The notes under the pieces are model-generated. The model ran no database searches, had not been told where the DNA came from, and worked only from the letters and a program-made list of their open reading frames with translations. Made by a program: the position numbers and the translations under genes. DNA of 30,024 nucleotides, from positions 1 through 30,024 of the forward strand of contig RQOI01000367.1 in assembly GCA_003854995.1 (NCBI GenBank), given 5' to 3'. Below, one piece after another: positions 8,549 through 16,875 of the stretch. This DNA is from Candidatus Zhuqueibacterota bacterium. GTDB lineage: Bacteria; Zhuqueibacterota; Zhuqueibacteria; Residuimicrobiales; Krinioviventaceae. How positions within the stretch are numbered: the stretch's first letter is position 1; each line of letters opens with the position of its first letter.

Positions 8549-11056
8549 CTATTTCAGCACTAAAAGCTTTCTCGTCTGCGTAAATTCCCTCGTCTCAAAA
8601 CGATAGTAGTATAAACCGCTGCCTATATCATCGGCATCAAAATCCGCTTTATGCACGCCTGCCCCTACCTCTTCATTCACCAGGATAGCGATCTCTCGTC
8701 CTAAAAGATCGTACACCGTGAGTTTCACAAAGGTCTGCTGCGGCACTGCGAACTGGATGGTCGTCCTGGCATTGAACGGATTGGGATAATTTTGCTCTAG
8801 TGAAAAAGTTGTCGGGGTTGAAGCAGCGTTTGACTGCGCACCCGAGGCCAAAGCAACGTGGCACTCGGCAACATTATTTTGAACATCACTTTCATTCAAG
8901 CGAAATTGTCGCAGCGCGACAATCGTCGCAGATGCTCTCGACTTTTGATCCATCCGAAATCGTACTCTGGCAAATGCCTCTCCACCTTGATAAGGTCGAG
9001 CCCCGGCACCGGCTAGGCGCAAAACACCGTTTGCATTGGCATCGTAAATGGTGAAATCACCCAACTCCGATGACCAGAGGACATCCATGAACGTGAGATG
9101 CGCCGGATCGTAGGTGACGCAGCCCTCGAATGACAATACATTGTCGCAACCAGTCAAATGAATCGGAATTTCAACGATTTGATCCGATGTGATATAATCC
9201 TCCATACGGACATTAGCTGCAGCGATGAGCTGATCCGGCCCAGGAACATAGGGCAAGGAATCGATGAGACCCACCACATATTGCATAATCACCGTGGCGT
9301 CCAACGCCGACACCGTGCTGTCCAAAGTGACATCGGCATTGTAGAATTGTTGGCAGGTGAGTGACTCGATCAGGCCGACGAGATATTTCAAAATAAAAGC
9401 GGCGTCATGCGCTTGCACGAGTCCGTTTTCATCGACATCGCCGTAAAACGGGATGGGCTTGATGAAGACGCTGCCGTCGGTCGTGATGACCGGATCTGTT
9501 CCCGTATTGAACAGTGCGGATTCGATGGTGATGGGGATCCAGGTGCAGATATCACCCACGACGACAAACCGGAGCCAGCAGAAGGCGCCTTCTCCCGATA
9601 TATCCTGCGCACCGGCAAAGGCGGTCTTTAATCCATCGCTCGTCTCATTGATTTCATAACCCCATTTGGCAGCACCGACAAGACTCCCGACAGTATCGAT
9701 GTCCATGAATTGTAAACCGGTCCGGTAATCAGAGAAGCAGATTTCCGCCGCATCAAACTGATGATCGGCAAATTGCACATGCACCTGGACCCGTATCGTA
9801 TCGCCAGGATGCGCCTGGATTTTGGGCAGGCACAGCGTTATATCGTTCGCATCGAGGATTTTCAGATCATAAACATAGGCAGCGCCGGCATTCTCGCTGA
9901 TCTCATCATCCCGGCATGCACCAATCAGAACATGATCGCCATCAACTGCTACCGCCAGGCCAAAATAGTCACCCGTTTTGCCGTTGCTGGCAAAAAGCTT
10001 TTTCACCTCTTTCCAGCTGTAGCCAACTCGCTCAAAAAGAAAAGCTGCACCCGCATCGGTTTCATTGCCATCGCTTAAAAGGGCGCCGACGACCACCCGA
10101 TCTCCATTTATCGAGATCGATTCGCCAAATCGATCCGCTGCAACAGGATCGCCGGGAGTGAGTTTGGCCATTTCGTTCCAGCTCGTATCATCATATTGAA
10201 AAATATACGCGCTGCCGGAATCCTCACCGTTATCATCATCCCCCCAGGCGCCGATGGCGGCATAATTTTCGTACATCGCTACAGAGAATCCAAAAGCATC
10301 GCCCGCGCCGCCATCGCTGGCGATGAGTTTGGCCTCTTCGGTCCAGGATTCTCCATCGCGCTTGAAAATATAAGCCGCACCGGAATCATCGCCATTTTCA
10401 TCGTCCATTGAAGCCCCGACGAGGACATGGTTCTTGTAGATGCAAACTGACCTGCCAAAATTATGACCCCACGTTGCATCGCCGGCAGCAAGAATGGCCT
10501 CTTCAATCCAATCAGCTCCATTTCGCTTGAAAATATATACTTTACCAATCCCCCATGGATAAGTATAGTCCCGCATATTAGCGCCTACGGCAATATAGTC
10601 GCCATAGATGGAAACTGATGTGCCAAAAAAGTTCAATCCCCCTCCATCGCTGGCAACAAGGATCGCCTCACGCTTCCAATTGTCGCCATTATACTTGTAA
10701 ACACATGCAGCTCCACGTTCTGTTACAACACTGTCATAACCATTTGATCCGACCACGATATAATTGCCATAAATAGAAACAGAAGAACCAAACGTATCAT
10801 TATAATGCTCATCACCCAGGGTGAGCTTTGCTTCCGGCAGCCAATCCGTGCCATCAAATTTGTATGTGCACGAGTATCCCGTGCCGTTTGCATATTCGAT
10901 AGCCCCGACAAGCAGGTGGTTGCCATTTATGGCGACCGCTCGACCTAACTCGTCGGACTTGCCGCCATCACTGGCAGTGAGTTTTGTTTCAATTTGCGCG
11001 GATAACTCGCCAGGTAGAAAAGCAATCAAAGATACAAATAAGATCAGATTTTTCAT
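8549..11056 (-). CDS. FG-GAP propeller protein with cohesin-dockerin-cohesin block and T9SS tail
   Basis: Secreted protein of 835 residues. ATG 11056 has a clear AAAGGAG ribosome-binding site and a signal peptide ending near residue 21 (FLPGELSAQ). Seven FG-GAP-type repeats fill residues about 22-395. A cohesin-like domain follows at about 400-530 (HPGDTIRVQVHV, then SGEGAFCWLRFVVVG). A type I dockerin lies at about 535-605: loop one GDVDENGLVQAHDAAFILKY and loop two ADVTLDSTVSALDA, with Asp/Asn at the calcium positions of both. A second cohesin-like domain spans about 612-735 (EIPIHLTGCDNVLSFEG). The T9SS tail starts near 754 (LEQNYPNPFNARTTIQF). By family knowledge dockerins bind cohesins, so the protein could self-associate or join with the neighbour that carries the same block. 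No enzymatic domain is visible. Confidence 0.9.
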   Translation of the reverse strand: MKNLILFVSLIAFLPGELSAQIETKLTASDGGKSDELGRAVAINGNHLLVGAIEYANGTGYSCTYKFDGTDWLPEAKLTLGDEHYNDTFGSSVSIYGNYIVVGSNGYDSVVTERGAACVYKYNGDNWKREAILVASDGGGLNFFGTSVSIYGDYIAVGANMRDYTYPWGIGKVYIFKRNGADWIEEAILAAGDATWGHNFGRSVCIYKNHVLVGASMDDENGDDSGAAYIFKRDGESWTEEAKLIASDGGAGDAFGFSVAMYENYAAIGAWGDDDNGEDSGSAYIFQYDDTSWNEMAKLTPGDPVAADRFGESISINGDRVVVGALLSDGNETDAGAAFLFERVGYSWKEVKKLFASNGKTGDYFGLAVAVDGDHVLIGACRDDEISENAGAAYVYDLKILDANDITLCLPKIQAHPGDTIRVQVHVQFADHQFDAAEICFSDYRTGLQFMDIDTVGSLVGAAKWGYEINETSDGLKTAFAGAQDISGEGAFCWLRFVVVGDICTWIPITIESALFNTGTDPVITTDGSVFIKPIPFYGDVDENGLVQAHDAAFILKYLVGLIESLTCQQFYNADVTLDSTVSALDATVIMQYVVGLIDSLPYVPGPDQLIAAANVRMEDYITSDQIVEIPIHLTGCDNVLSFEGCVTYDPAHLTFMDVLWSSELGDFTIYDANANGVLRLAGAGARPYQGGEAFARVRFRMDQKSRASATIVALRQFRLNESDVQNNVAECHVALASGAQSNAASTPTTFSLEQNYPNPFNARTTIQFAVPQQTFVKLTVYDLLGREIAILVNEEVGAGVHKADFDADDIGSGLYYYRFETREFTQTRKLLVLK
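9230..9790. repeat. Duplicated cohesin-dockerin coding block, copy 1
   Basis: This stretch aligns without gaps, at an offset of 2643 bases, to 11873-12433 in the neighbouring gene. It encodes most of the first cohesin-like domain and the whole dockerin. By eye roughly four in five bases match, and stretches such as CACCGTGGCGTCCAA are identical. Similarity falls away outside the block, indicating duplication or gene conversion of a module rather than of the whole gene. Confidence 0.7.
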
Positions 11057-11077
11057 GGATTGTCTCCTTTATTGAAT

Positions 11078-11122
11078 GAATGACATCATTCGTGTTTTTA
11101 TTTTCATCTTGGTCAAATGACC
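11078..11122. promoter_or_regulatory. Two palindromes in the leader of the propeller-dockerin gene
   Basis: GAATGA-CA-TCATTC (11078-11091) and GGTCA-AA-TGACC (11111-11122) are perfect palindromes, with centres 32 bp apart (about three helix turns). They lie between the hairpin at 11137-11169 and the start codon at 11056. Such an arrangement fits a pair of operator sites, but no regulator is known and chance is possible. The first palindrome and its flank resemble the leader at 8525-8538. Confidence 0.3.
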
Positions 11123-11136
11123 TCATCATGATACAT

Positions 11137-11169
11137 ATTTGCCCGGCACCTCAAAGGTGCCAGGCAAAT
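11137..11169 (-). terminator. Strong hairpin after the pseudo-peptidase gene
   Basis: The arms ATTTGCCCGGCACCT (11137-11151) and AGGTGCCAGGCAAAT (11155-11169) pair at 14 of 15 positions around a three-base loop. The hairpin begins 5 bases after the stop codon of the gene at 11174-14548. There is no long U-tract, so it may be a weak or factor-assisted terminator, or an mRNA 3'-end stabiliser that separates expression of the two neighbouring genes. Confidence 0.55.
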
Positions 11170-11173
11170 GGCC

Positions 11174-14100
11174 TCATTTCATCAACATAATCTTTTTCGT
11201 ATCGACAAATTGACCAGCTTTGAGCTTGACCAGATAGACTCCCGAGCTCACCCGCTGCCCGCTGCTGTTCACCGCATGCCAGTGCGCACGATGCCATCCT
11301 CGCTCCTGTCTTTCATCGACCAGGGTGATGATACGTCTGCCGTTGACATCATAGATCGACAGCGTCACCAAAGCGGCCTGCGGCAGACCGTATTCAATGG
11401 TAGTGGAGGGATTAAATGGATTGGGATAATTCTGGCCGAGGACAAATTCTGTTGGCAGCTGTTTTTCGTGCTCACTCGTCGCCGCCACAAGTGATAATGT
11501 TGCTTGCGTGGCATCTTTTTGCACGGCATTCTCATTCCAGCGCAGGTTTTTCAGGGTCACCACGGTTTCAGGCTGGTCACAGCCATCATTCACGGTGAAT
11601 CGCACGGTCGCAAAAAGACCATCCTTGATCATCGCCTTGCTGCCGGCGCCGGCAAAGCGGATCTCGCCGTTGCTGCTGTTTTCATAGGTGACATAATCCA
11701 CCAACTGCCCAGGCCAGATAATCCCGGTCAGTCGCAAAACAGCCGGATCGTACACCACCGTTCCCGCAAAGGACAAGATATTGTCGACGTTGGTGAGGTA
11801 AAGCGGCAGCTCTATAGTTTGTCCTGCCTGCATCGCTTGATCGTGCATAGCGATGCTGGCTGTTGCTAACAATTGGTCCCCTGTGGGAACATAAGGCAAG
11901 GAATCAATGAGGCCAACCACATATTGCAAAATCACCGTGGCGTCCAATGCCGAGACGGTGCTGTCCAGGGTGACATCGGCATTGGCGAACTGCTGGCAAT
12001 CGAGCGTATCGATGTCACCGACCAGGTACTTTAAAACAAAGGCGGCATCGTGCGCTTGTACGAGGCCATTTTCGTCAACATCGCCGTAGAATGGGATGGG
12101 ATTAATGTAGACACTCCCGTCTGTGGTTGCGGCAGAATCCTGCCCGGTGTTAAAAAGTGCCGACTCAATGGTGATGGGCACCAGAGTACAAATGTCACCC
12201 ACGACCAGGAACGTGAGTCGGCAAAAAACACCTGTGCCGGTGATATCTTGCGATCCGGCAAATGCGGTTTGCAAGCGCGCATCCGTTTCATTATAAATAT
12301 AGCTCCATTTTGCCGCCCCAACGAGACTGGCTGAGGTATCGATGCCGATGAATTGCAGGCCGGACTGGTAATTTGTGAAATTTATCTCTGCAGCATCATA
12401 GTGATGGCTTGGGAATTGGGCATAAAGGGGGACGTTTATTGTATCGAGTGGAAATGCCTGCAAAGATGGCAGACTGATGAGAATGCCGATCGTAATCCCG
12501 TCACTGCTGCCGGACCACTCCCCAATGGATCCCGCGCCGTTTTTGGCTCGAACGCGCGCGTAATAGGTGTTGCCGGGCTCCCCATCGATTGTATCTGCGC
12601 ATACTGGGCCGATCCATTGGTTGGAAACAGTGCTGTCGCCGGGGGTTGTGCCCACCTGGAGATGGTAATCGCTGATGCCACTAATCGTATCCACGGCGGC
12701 GGCCCAGCGAAAAACAAGCTCTGATGAGCTCGAAAAATCACCCGCATCAAGTGGAGTGCAGGGAGGAGAAGGAGGCGTGAGATCGATGGTGATACCGTCA
12801 CTGCTTTTAGACCATGAGCTGCACCGTCTGACTTTATCCTCAGATTGAACTCTAGCATAGAGCGTTTGGCCATGCTGCCCTCCTTCGGCAGCAAATGAAG
12901 TCAAATTGCCAACGTCGGTGTCATGCAGGTCATTTGTATCAGGTTTGGTACCCACTTGTATATAGTACTTTTCAATGCCACTTTCATGATCAACGGCCGG
13001 TTCCCAATGAAAATGGACAACTTTTACATTTGTGAATTCTGCATCATCAATTGGCACGCCGGGCACAGATGGATGGATGAGATCAATTAAAATGCCGTCG
13101 CTTTGTCCTGACCACGGACCTCGAGTGCTCGCGCCATTATAGGCATATACATTTGCGTACACGGTTTGCCCATTACGTGCACCATAGACAGTTGTATAGG
13201 TACTGTCCACCCAACCAGCAAATAATACTCGATTGCTGGGCTCTTCAGTTATGCTGGCAAAATAGCCTGCAATTCCGCTTTCATCATCAACGGCTTCGCT
13301 CCATCCGAATGTCACATTACCTGTTGTTGAGAATTCTCCCTCATCAATCGGAATTCCTGGGTTTGATGGCATTGTTGTATCATAATTAATTCCATTTTCA
13401 GCACATGCGCCGTATGCTGCAGTTCTTTTTTTTAGGTTGTTCTGATAATAACGTGTAATATATTTTTCAAAGAAATTACCAAAATATGGCTTTCCTCCTC
13501 CATCTCTCATCGTTTCCAATATATTCTTTTGCGATCTATTGCCGACATAGTCATCCCATCGCTCATTTGAATCATCAGAGAAATCAAAAAGATCATATAA
13601 CGCACCGGCGACACGCCCCGGTACATTATCGATATTTGTGACGGCATCAAAATCAGTTGTAGTTTTTATTTCGACATAGTGACCGTTTGCATAATAAAAC
13701 CTGCTATCCTCCAATCCTTTAATTTTGTCTCGTGTCGCAATCGCAAAAAAATCCGCCCATCCATACATCCACGCTCTCGTTCTTGTGGTTATTTTATCGA
13801 TATTGTGTGATGAGATTTGATTTGAATATAAATAATTATTGAACAGATCATACATGGCAAAATAGCCATAAAATTGCCAGATAATTGAAGGTATCTGGCC
13901 ACAATCGGATATAACATCCTCAGGTGAGAATTCGATGGTTGGAACAGGGCCACCAAGAAATTGTGTTGTGGATTTTGGATAGAGGACGAGCAAATTGGGA
14001 GGCGTACCACCGACGATTCCTGATCCGTATTCTAAATAAAATTGCCGACTATCCTGTAAATGATCAAATATTGAAAATGCTTTATTAAGATGAGAGTTAA

Positions 14101-14548
14101 AGTCCTCGTTTTGCACCCCAATTGCAATATTTATTACTTCGTCATGCTTAAGATGACTACTTTCATTTGAGTCATAAGTATAGTATTCATTGAATGATTT
14201 TTGCATGGAAATCAATCCAAGATTGGTTTCACGAGTTGTGCTATAAACACGAATAAAAACATCCGGATATTGCCAACCAATATCGAACGGATCAGGATCC
14301 CAACCCTCTTCGTTAACATTCTCCGAATAGAAGCCATTCGCATCTGTATTCGTCCTTACCATTTCGCATGGGCCGTTCCCATCATTGTCATAAAGTATCA
14401 CGAGTGCGTTTCGAATTGGGCGCATGTTTCTGCTGTAATCTCTGTAATACACATGGCCGGAAATATTGATAGTCGCTGTTGTGACATCAAATAGAAGAAT
14501 GATGAACAAAATAAAAGTATTCAAGTTAGTAATCTTTTTTGCCAACAC
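11174..14548 (-). CDS. Secreted multidomain protein: degenerate metallopeptidase-like domain, FN3-like repeats, cohesin-dockerin-cohesin, T9SS tail
   Basis: Protein of 1124 residues. The GTG at 14548 has an AAAGGAGG ribosome-binding site at the right distance (complement of 14555-14562) and starts a signal peptide (FILFIILLFDVTTA). A transthyretin-like beta domain (ISGHVYYRD..., 29-105) comes first. The region 120-390 has the layout of a gluzincin-type peptidase, but the HExxH position reads QFYGY (225-229) and the downstream EGWADFF motif reads YGWADFF (262-268), so the zinc ligands are absent. Three FN3-like repeats follow, each with a P-x-D-x-x-x-F start and an SGI-x-x-Y motif (about 395-690). 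A cohesin-like domain, a dockerin (GDVDENGLVQAHDAA near 820) and a second cohesin-like domain come next, then the T9SS tail (LGQNYPNPFNPSTTIEY). The first third is visibly AT-richer than the rest. Probably a non-catalytic binding or scaffold protein. Confidence 0.85.
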   Translation of the reverse strand: MLAKKITNLNTFILFIILLFDVTTATINISGHVYYRDYSRNMRPIRNALVILYDNDGNGPCEMVRTNTDANGFYSENVNEEGWDPDPFDIGWQYPDVFIRVYSTTRETNLGLISMQKSFNEYYTYDSNESSHLKHDEVINIAIGVQNEDFNSHLNKAFSIFDHLQDSRQFYLEYGSGIVGGTPPNLLVLYPKSTTQFLGGPVPTIEFSPEDVISDCGQIPSIIWQFYGYFAMYDLFNNYLYSNQISSHNIDKITTRTRAWMYGWADFFAIATRDKIKGLEDSRFYYANGHYVEIKTTTDFDAVTNIDNVPGRVAGALYDLFDFSDDSNERWDDYVGNRSQKNILETMRDGGGKPYFGNFFEKYITRYYQNNLKKRTAAYGACAENGINYDTTMPSNPGIPIDEGEFSTTGNVTFGWSEAVDDESGIAGYFASITEEPSNRVLFAGWVDSTYTTVYGARNGQTVYANVYAYNGASTRGPWSGQSDGILIDLIHPSVPGVPIDDAEFTNVKVVHFHWEPAVDHESGIEKYYIQVGTKPDTNDLHDTDVGNLTSFAAEGGQHGQTLYARVQSEDKVRRCSSWSKSSDGITIDLTPPSPPCTPLDAGDFSSSSELVFRWAAAVDTISGISDYHLQVGTTPGDSTVSNQWIGPVCADTIDGEPGNTYYARVRAKNGAGSIGEWSGSSDGITIGILISLPSLQAFPLDTINVPLYAQFPSHHYDAAEINFTNYQSGLQFIGIDTSASLVGAAKWSYIYNETDARLQTAFAGSQDITGTGVFCRLTFLVVGDICTLVPITIESALFNTGQDSAATTDGSVYINPIPFYGDVDENGLVQAHDAAFVLKYLVGDIDTLDCQQFANADVTLDSTVSALDATVILQYVVGLIDSLPYVPTGDQLLATASIAMHDQAMQAGQTIELPLYLTNVDNILSFAGTVVYDPAVLRLTGIIWPGQLVDYVTYENSSNGEIRFAGAGSKAMIKDGLFATVRFTVNDGCDQPETVVTLKNLRWNENAVQKDATQATLSLVAATSEHEKQLPTEFVLGQNYPNPFNPSTTIEYGLPQAALVTLSIYDVNGRRIITLVDERQERGWHRAHWHAVNSSGQRVSSGVYLVKLKAGQFVDTKKIMLMK
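11873..12433. repeat. Duplicated cohesin-dockerin coding block, copy 2
   Basis: Gap-free counterpart of 9230-9790, encoding the same cohesin-like domain and dockerin. At protein level the dockerin differs mainly in the linker between the two calcium loops (GDIDTLDCQQFANAD here, GLIESLTCQQFYNAD there). Confidence 0.7.
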
Positions 14549-14571
14549 GACAAACCTCCTTTTTTTATACC

Positions 14572-16299
14572 CTATTTTATCACTAAAAGCTTTCTCATCT
14601 GCGTAAATTCGCTTGACTCAAACCGATAGTAGTACAAACCGCTGCCAACATCGCCGCTATCAAACGTCACACAGTGCACTCCCGCGCCCACCTCTTCATT
14701 CATCAGGACAGCGACCTCTCGCCCCATCAGATCATAGACGGCGAGTTTCACCAATGATCTGTGCGGCATCGCGAACTGAAGGGTCGTCCTGGCATTGAAG
14801 GGATTGGGACAATTCTGCGCCAGTGAAAAAGTTTTTGGCAGCTCGAGCGTCACCGCGACAACCTCTGAATGGGAAAAGGAGCCGTCCGCGTCGATCTGTT
14901 TTAGACGATAGTTGAATGTGGAAAAACGAGCCGTTTGCGCGGGCGTCAAGATGTCCTCGAAAAAATAATCATGCGACTCTGATGATGTCCCGTATCCGGC
15001 GACAAAGCCGATCTTTTGCCACTCCCTTTCTCGATGATCGCCGTCACAGCGCTCAATTTCAAAGCCATAATTATTCGACTCGCTCGCCGTCCGCCATGTC
15101 AGGTGAACCGTTTGCCGCTCAACCGATGCTGTAAAGCATTCGAGTTCTACCGGCACGGGTGTGGAGAAGACGACCTCGCTCAAATCACTTTCATTCTCGT
15201 GCACATCCACAGCCGCCAGGGCGTAAAAGTAAGTGTGGCCGGGGGTGACGTTTGTGTCGGTATAGTCTGTCTGACTGGTGGAGATCGAGTCGTATAAGGT
15301 TGGTGCAGCGTAGGTATAGTGCGAATAACAATGGATGGATTGATCGGCTAGCCATTCCCAGGTGTAGGTCTGGCCGTTGAATAATGCGGAGCGCACGGTC
15401 GGCGGGGGATGGTCTTTTCTTGTCTCTCCTATAGAGGCTGGAATACATTTCGACAAGTTTTCGTCGATAGCGCGCCAGATGCTATAATGTGACAGACTGT
15501 CTCGCCCATCGTCCAGGCAGGACGCGTGCCAGGTCAGTGTGACATGCCCGCCCTGATCGTACGGAACGTCCTGGATGGCGAGGATAGTGGGCGAGTCGAA
15601 CTGATAGAGGTAGGCGGCACCGGTGTCAACGCCATAATGACCAGTGTAGATGGCTCCTACCAGTACACGATTTATATGATTAGCAACACGATATCCGAAA
15701 CAACAAGGTGATGGTTGATCACTCGCCTTGAACTTTGCCTCCTCAGTCCAAGTTGTGTCATTATTTTTGAACAGGTAGACAGTGTTTTTAAAGTATGCCC
15801 CAACAGCGCAATAGCGACCATCTATCGAAACTGAATATCCAAATCTACTAGTTTGTTGGCCAGCACTGTCGCCCAGTTTCGCTTTTTGAAGCCACTTGCT
15901 GCCATCCCGTTTGAATATGTACGCAGCGCCTGAACATTCTCCACGATCATCATCGTAAGGGGCTCCTATAATGAGGAGATCATCTTTGATGCAGAGAGAG
16001 CTTCCAAATCCATCACCAAAGGCGCCATCACTTGCGGCGACTTTTGCGATGAGACAGACGTGTGTCCCATATTGATTTTTATAAACACAAACCGCGCCCG
16101 AACCCGAGCCCTTATCATCATCCCAAGGAGCCCCCACAGCCATGTCATCTCCGCTCATTGAAACTGCTCCGCCAAAACGATCTTCGGCAGCGCCATCAAA
16201 GGCGAATAGTTTTGTTTCAGATTGTGAGATAGCTGCACGAGGAAAGAGTGCGCAAAGCGCTACTGCCACCACGACCGCATCAGCTGCAAATGCACGCAT
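14572..16299 (-). CDS. Short FG-GAP propeller protein with FN3-like domains and T9SS tail
   Basis: Secreted protein of 575 residues. ATG 16299 follows an AAGGGGTG ribosome-binding site and a signal peptide (VVVAVALCALFPRAAIS). Only four FG-GAP-type repeats are present (residues about 28-240; the first two contain DRFGGAVSMSGDDMAVGAP and FGSSLCIKDDLLIIGAP), against seven in the two paralogues downstream. A type III fibronectin-like region follows (about 240-390, ending TPGHTYFYALAAVDVHENES), then a beta domain (VELECFTASVERQTVHLTW). The T9SS tail has an unusual Cys in its signature (LAQNCPNPFNARTTLQF). It is the first gene of the minus-strand run and its stop lies 23 bases before the next start, which suggests co-transcription. 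Fewer than seven blades may mean an in-frame loss or assembly with another chain. Function is unknown. Confidence 0.88.
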   Translation of the reverse strand: MRAFAADAVVVAVALCALFPRAAISQSETKLFAFDGAAEDRFGGAVSMSGDDMAVGAPWDDDKGSGSGAVCVYKNQYGTHVCLIAKVAASDGAFGDGFGSSLCIKDDLLIIGAPYDDDRGECSGAAYIFKRDGSKWLQKAKLGDSAGQQTSRFGYSVSIDGRYCAVGAYFKNTVYLFKNNDTTWTEEAKFKASDQPSPCCFGYRVANHINRVLVGAIYTGHYGVDTGAAYLYQFDSPTILAIQDVPYDQGGHVTLTWHASCLDDGRDSLSHYSIWRAIDENLSKCIPASIGETRKDHPPPTVRSALFNGQTYTWEWLADQSIHCYSHYTYAAPTLYDSISTSQTDYTDTNVTPGHTYFYALAAVDVHENESDLSEVVFSTPVPVELECFTASVERQTVHLTWRTASESNNYGFEIERCDGDHREREWQKIGFVAGYGTSSESHDYFFEDILTPAQTARFSTFNYRLKQIDADGSFSHSEVVAVTLELPKTFSLAQNCPNPFNARTTLQFAMPHRSLVKLAVYDLMGREVAVLMNEEVGAGVHCVTFDSGDVGSGLYYYRFESSEFTQMRKLLVIK

Positions 16300-16365
16300 G
16301 GTTCACCCCTTGCTTGAGATGCACGGTATTCAGCCGCCAATGAAAAAACGTAGGAACAGCAGACT

Positions 16366-16395
16366 ATTAAATTGAACGCCCCGTATGAAAGTCAG
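16366..16395 (-). promoter_or_regulatory. Possible promoter of the surface-protein gene run
   Basis: On the minus strand CTGACT (complement of 16390-16395) and TTTAAT (complement of 16366-16371) are separated by 18 bases, close to a sigma-70 pattern. They lie about 67 bases upstream of the start at 16299. FCB bacteria often use other promoter consensus sequences, so this is tentative. Confidence 0.28.
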
Positions 16396-16629
16396 CTGTT
16401 TTCGCCGGCTGAGGCTGGTGATGAAAAAATAAAAGAACAAGGTGCCGGATGGATGAAATGGAATAAAATTTCTTTGCTATTGGAAGGGTGTGCAGGCCAG
16501 TGAAACGAGTTAGTTCCCTGCGATAACGTACGGAGTGGATTTCCCTGTCTTTCCGGTATGTAAATATATAATAAAATCTCAGTTAAAATGCAATGAGTTT
16601 TTTGGTTCATCAGCATAATGCGTACTCTA

Positions 16630-16799
16630 AACCGCAGAGGACGCCGAGATCCGCCGAGTTGTACTATTAAAATGCTTATTCATTCACTATTTTCAAATTT
16701 GTTTACGAGCCTTTGCACTCGACCTGACTTTTTTTTTCAGCTCGTACGCCAAGGACACACATTATTTTCTCTCCGCGTTTCTCGGCGCCCTCGGCGGTT
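16630..16799. repeat. Intergenic inverted-repeat element, copy 2
   Basis: The left arm 16630-16648 (AACCGCAGAGGACGCCGAG) differs from copy 1 at one base. The right arm 16781-16799 is its reverse complement at 17 of 19 positions, with weaker pairing inwards. The arms enclose 132 nt, about three times the spacer of copy 1, and the spacers share no obvious sequence. Confidence 0.65.
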
Positions 16800-16875
16800 T
16801 CACATACTCATTTTTCGGAAGAATCAGTCTTTTGTCATTCGAGCAGGGCGTCCTCTCAGCCAATCTTGCCGTTCT

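Larger units (their letters stand above)
16300..16875. other. 576-bp intergenic region
   Basis: No convincing gene. It holds a possible promoter for the minus-strand run (16366-16395) and the second inverted-repeat element (16630-16799). The plus-strand open frame that starts at 16618 begins inside the repeat and is a shadow of the esterase gene opposite. Confidence 0.6.

Noticed and set aside
5354..16299. Tandem repeats of GATGATGG/CATCATTATC-like sequence suggesting a CRISPR or satellite array
   Set aside because: The repeats are coding: they are the DNDGDLD calcium loops and FG-GAP blades in frame, with unequal spacing and no identical repeat-spacer pattern.
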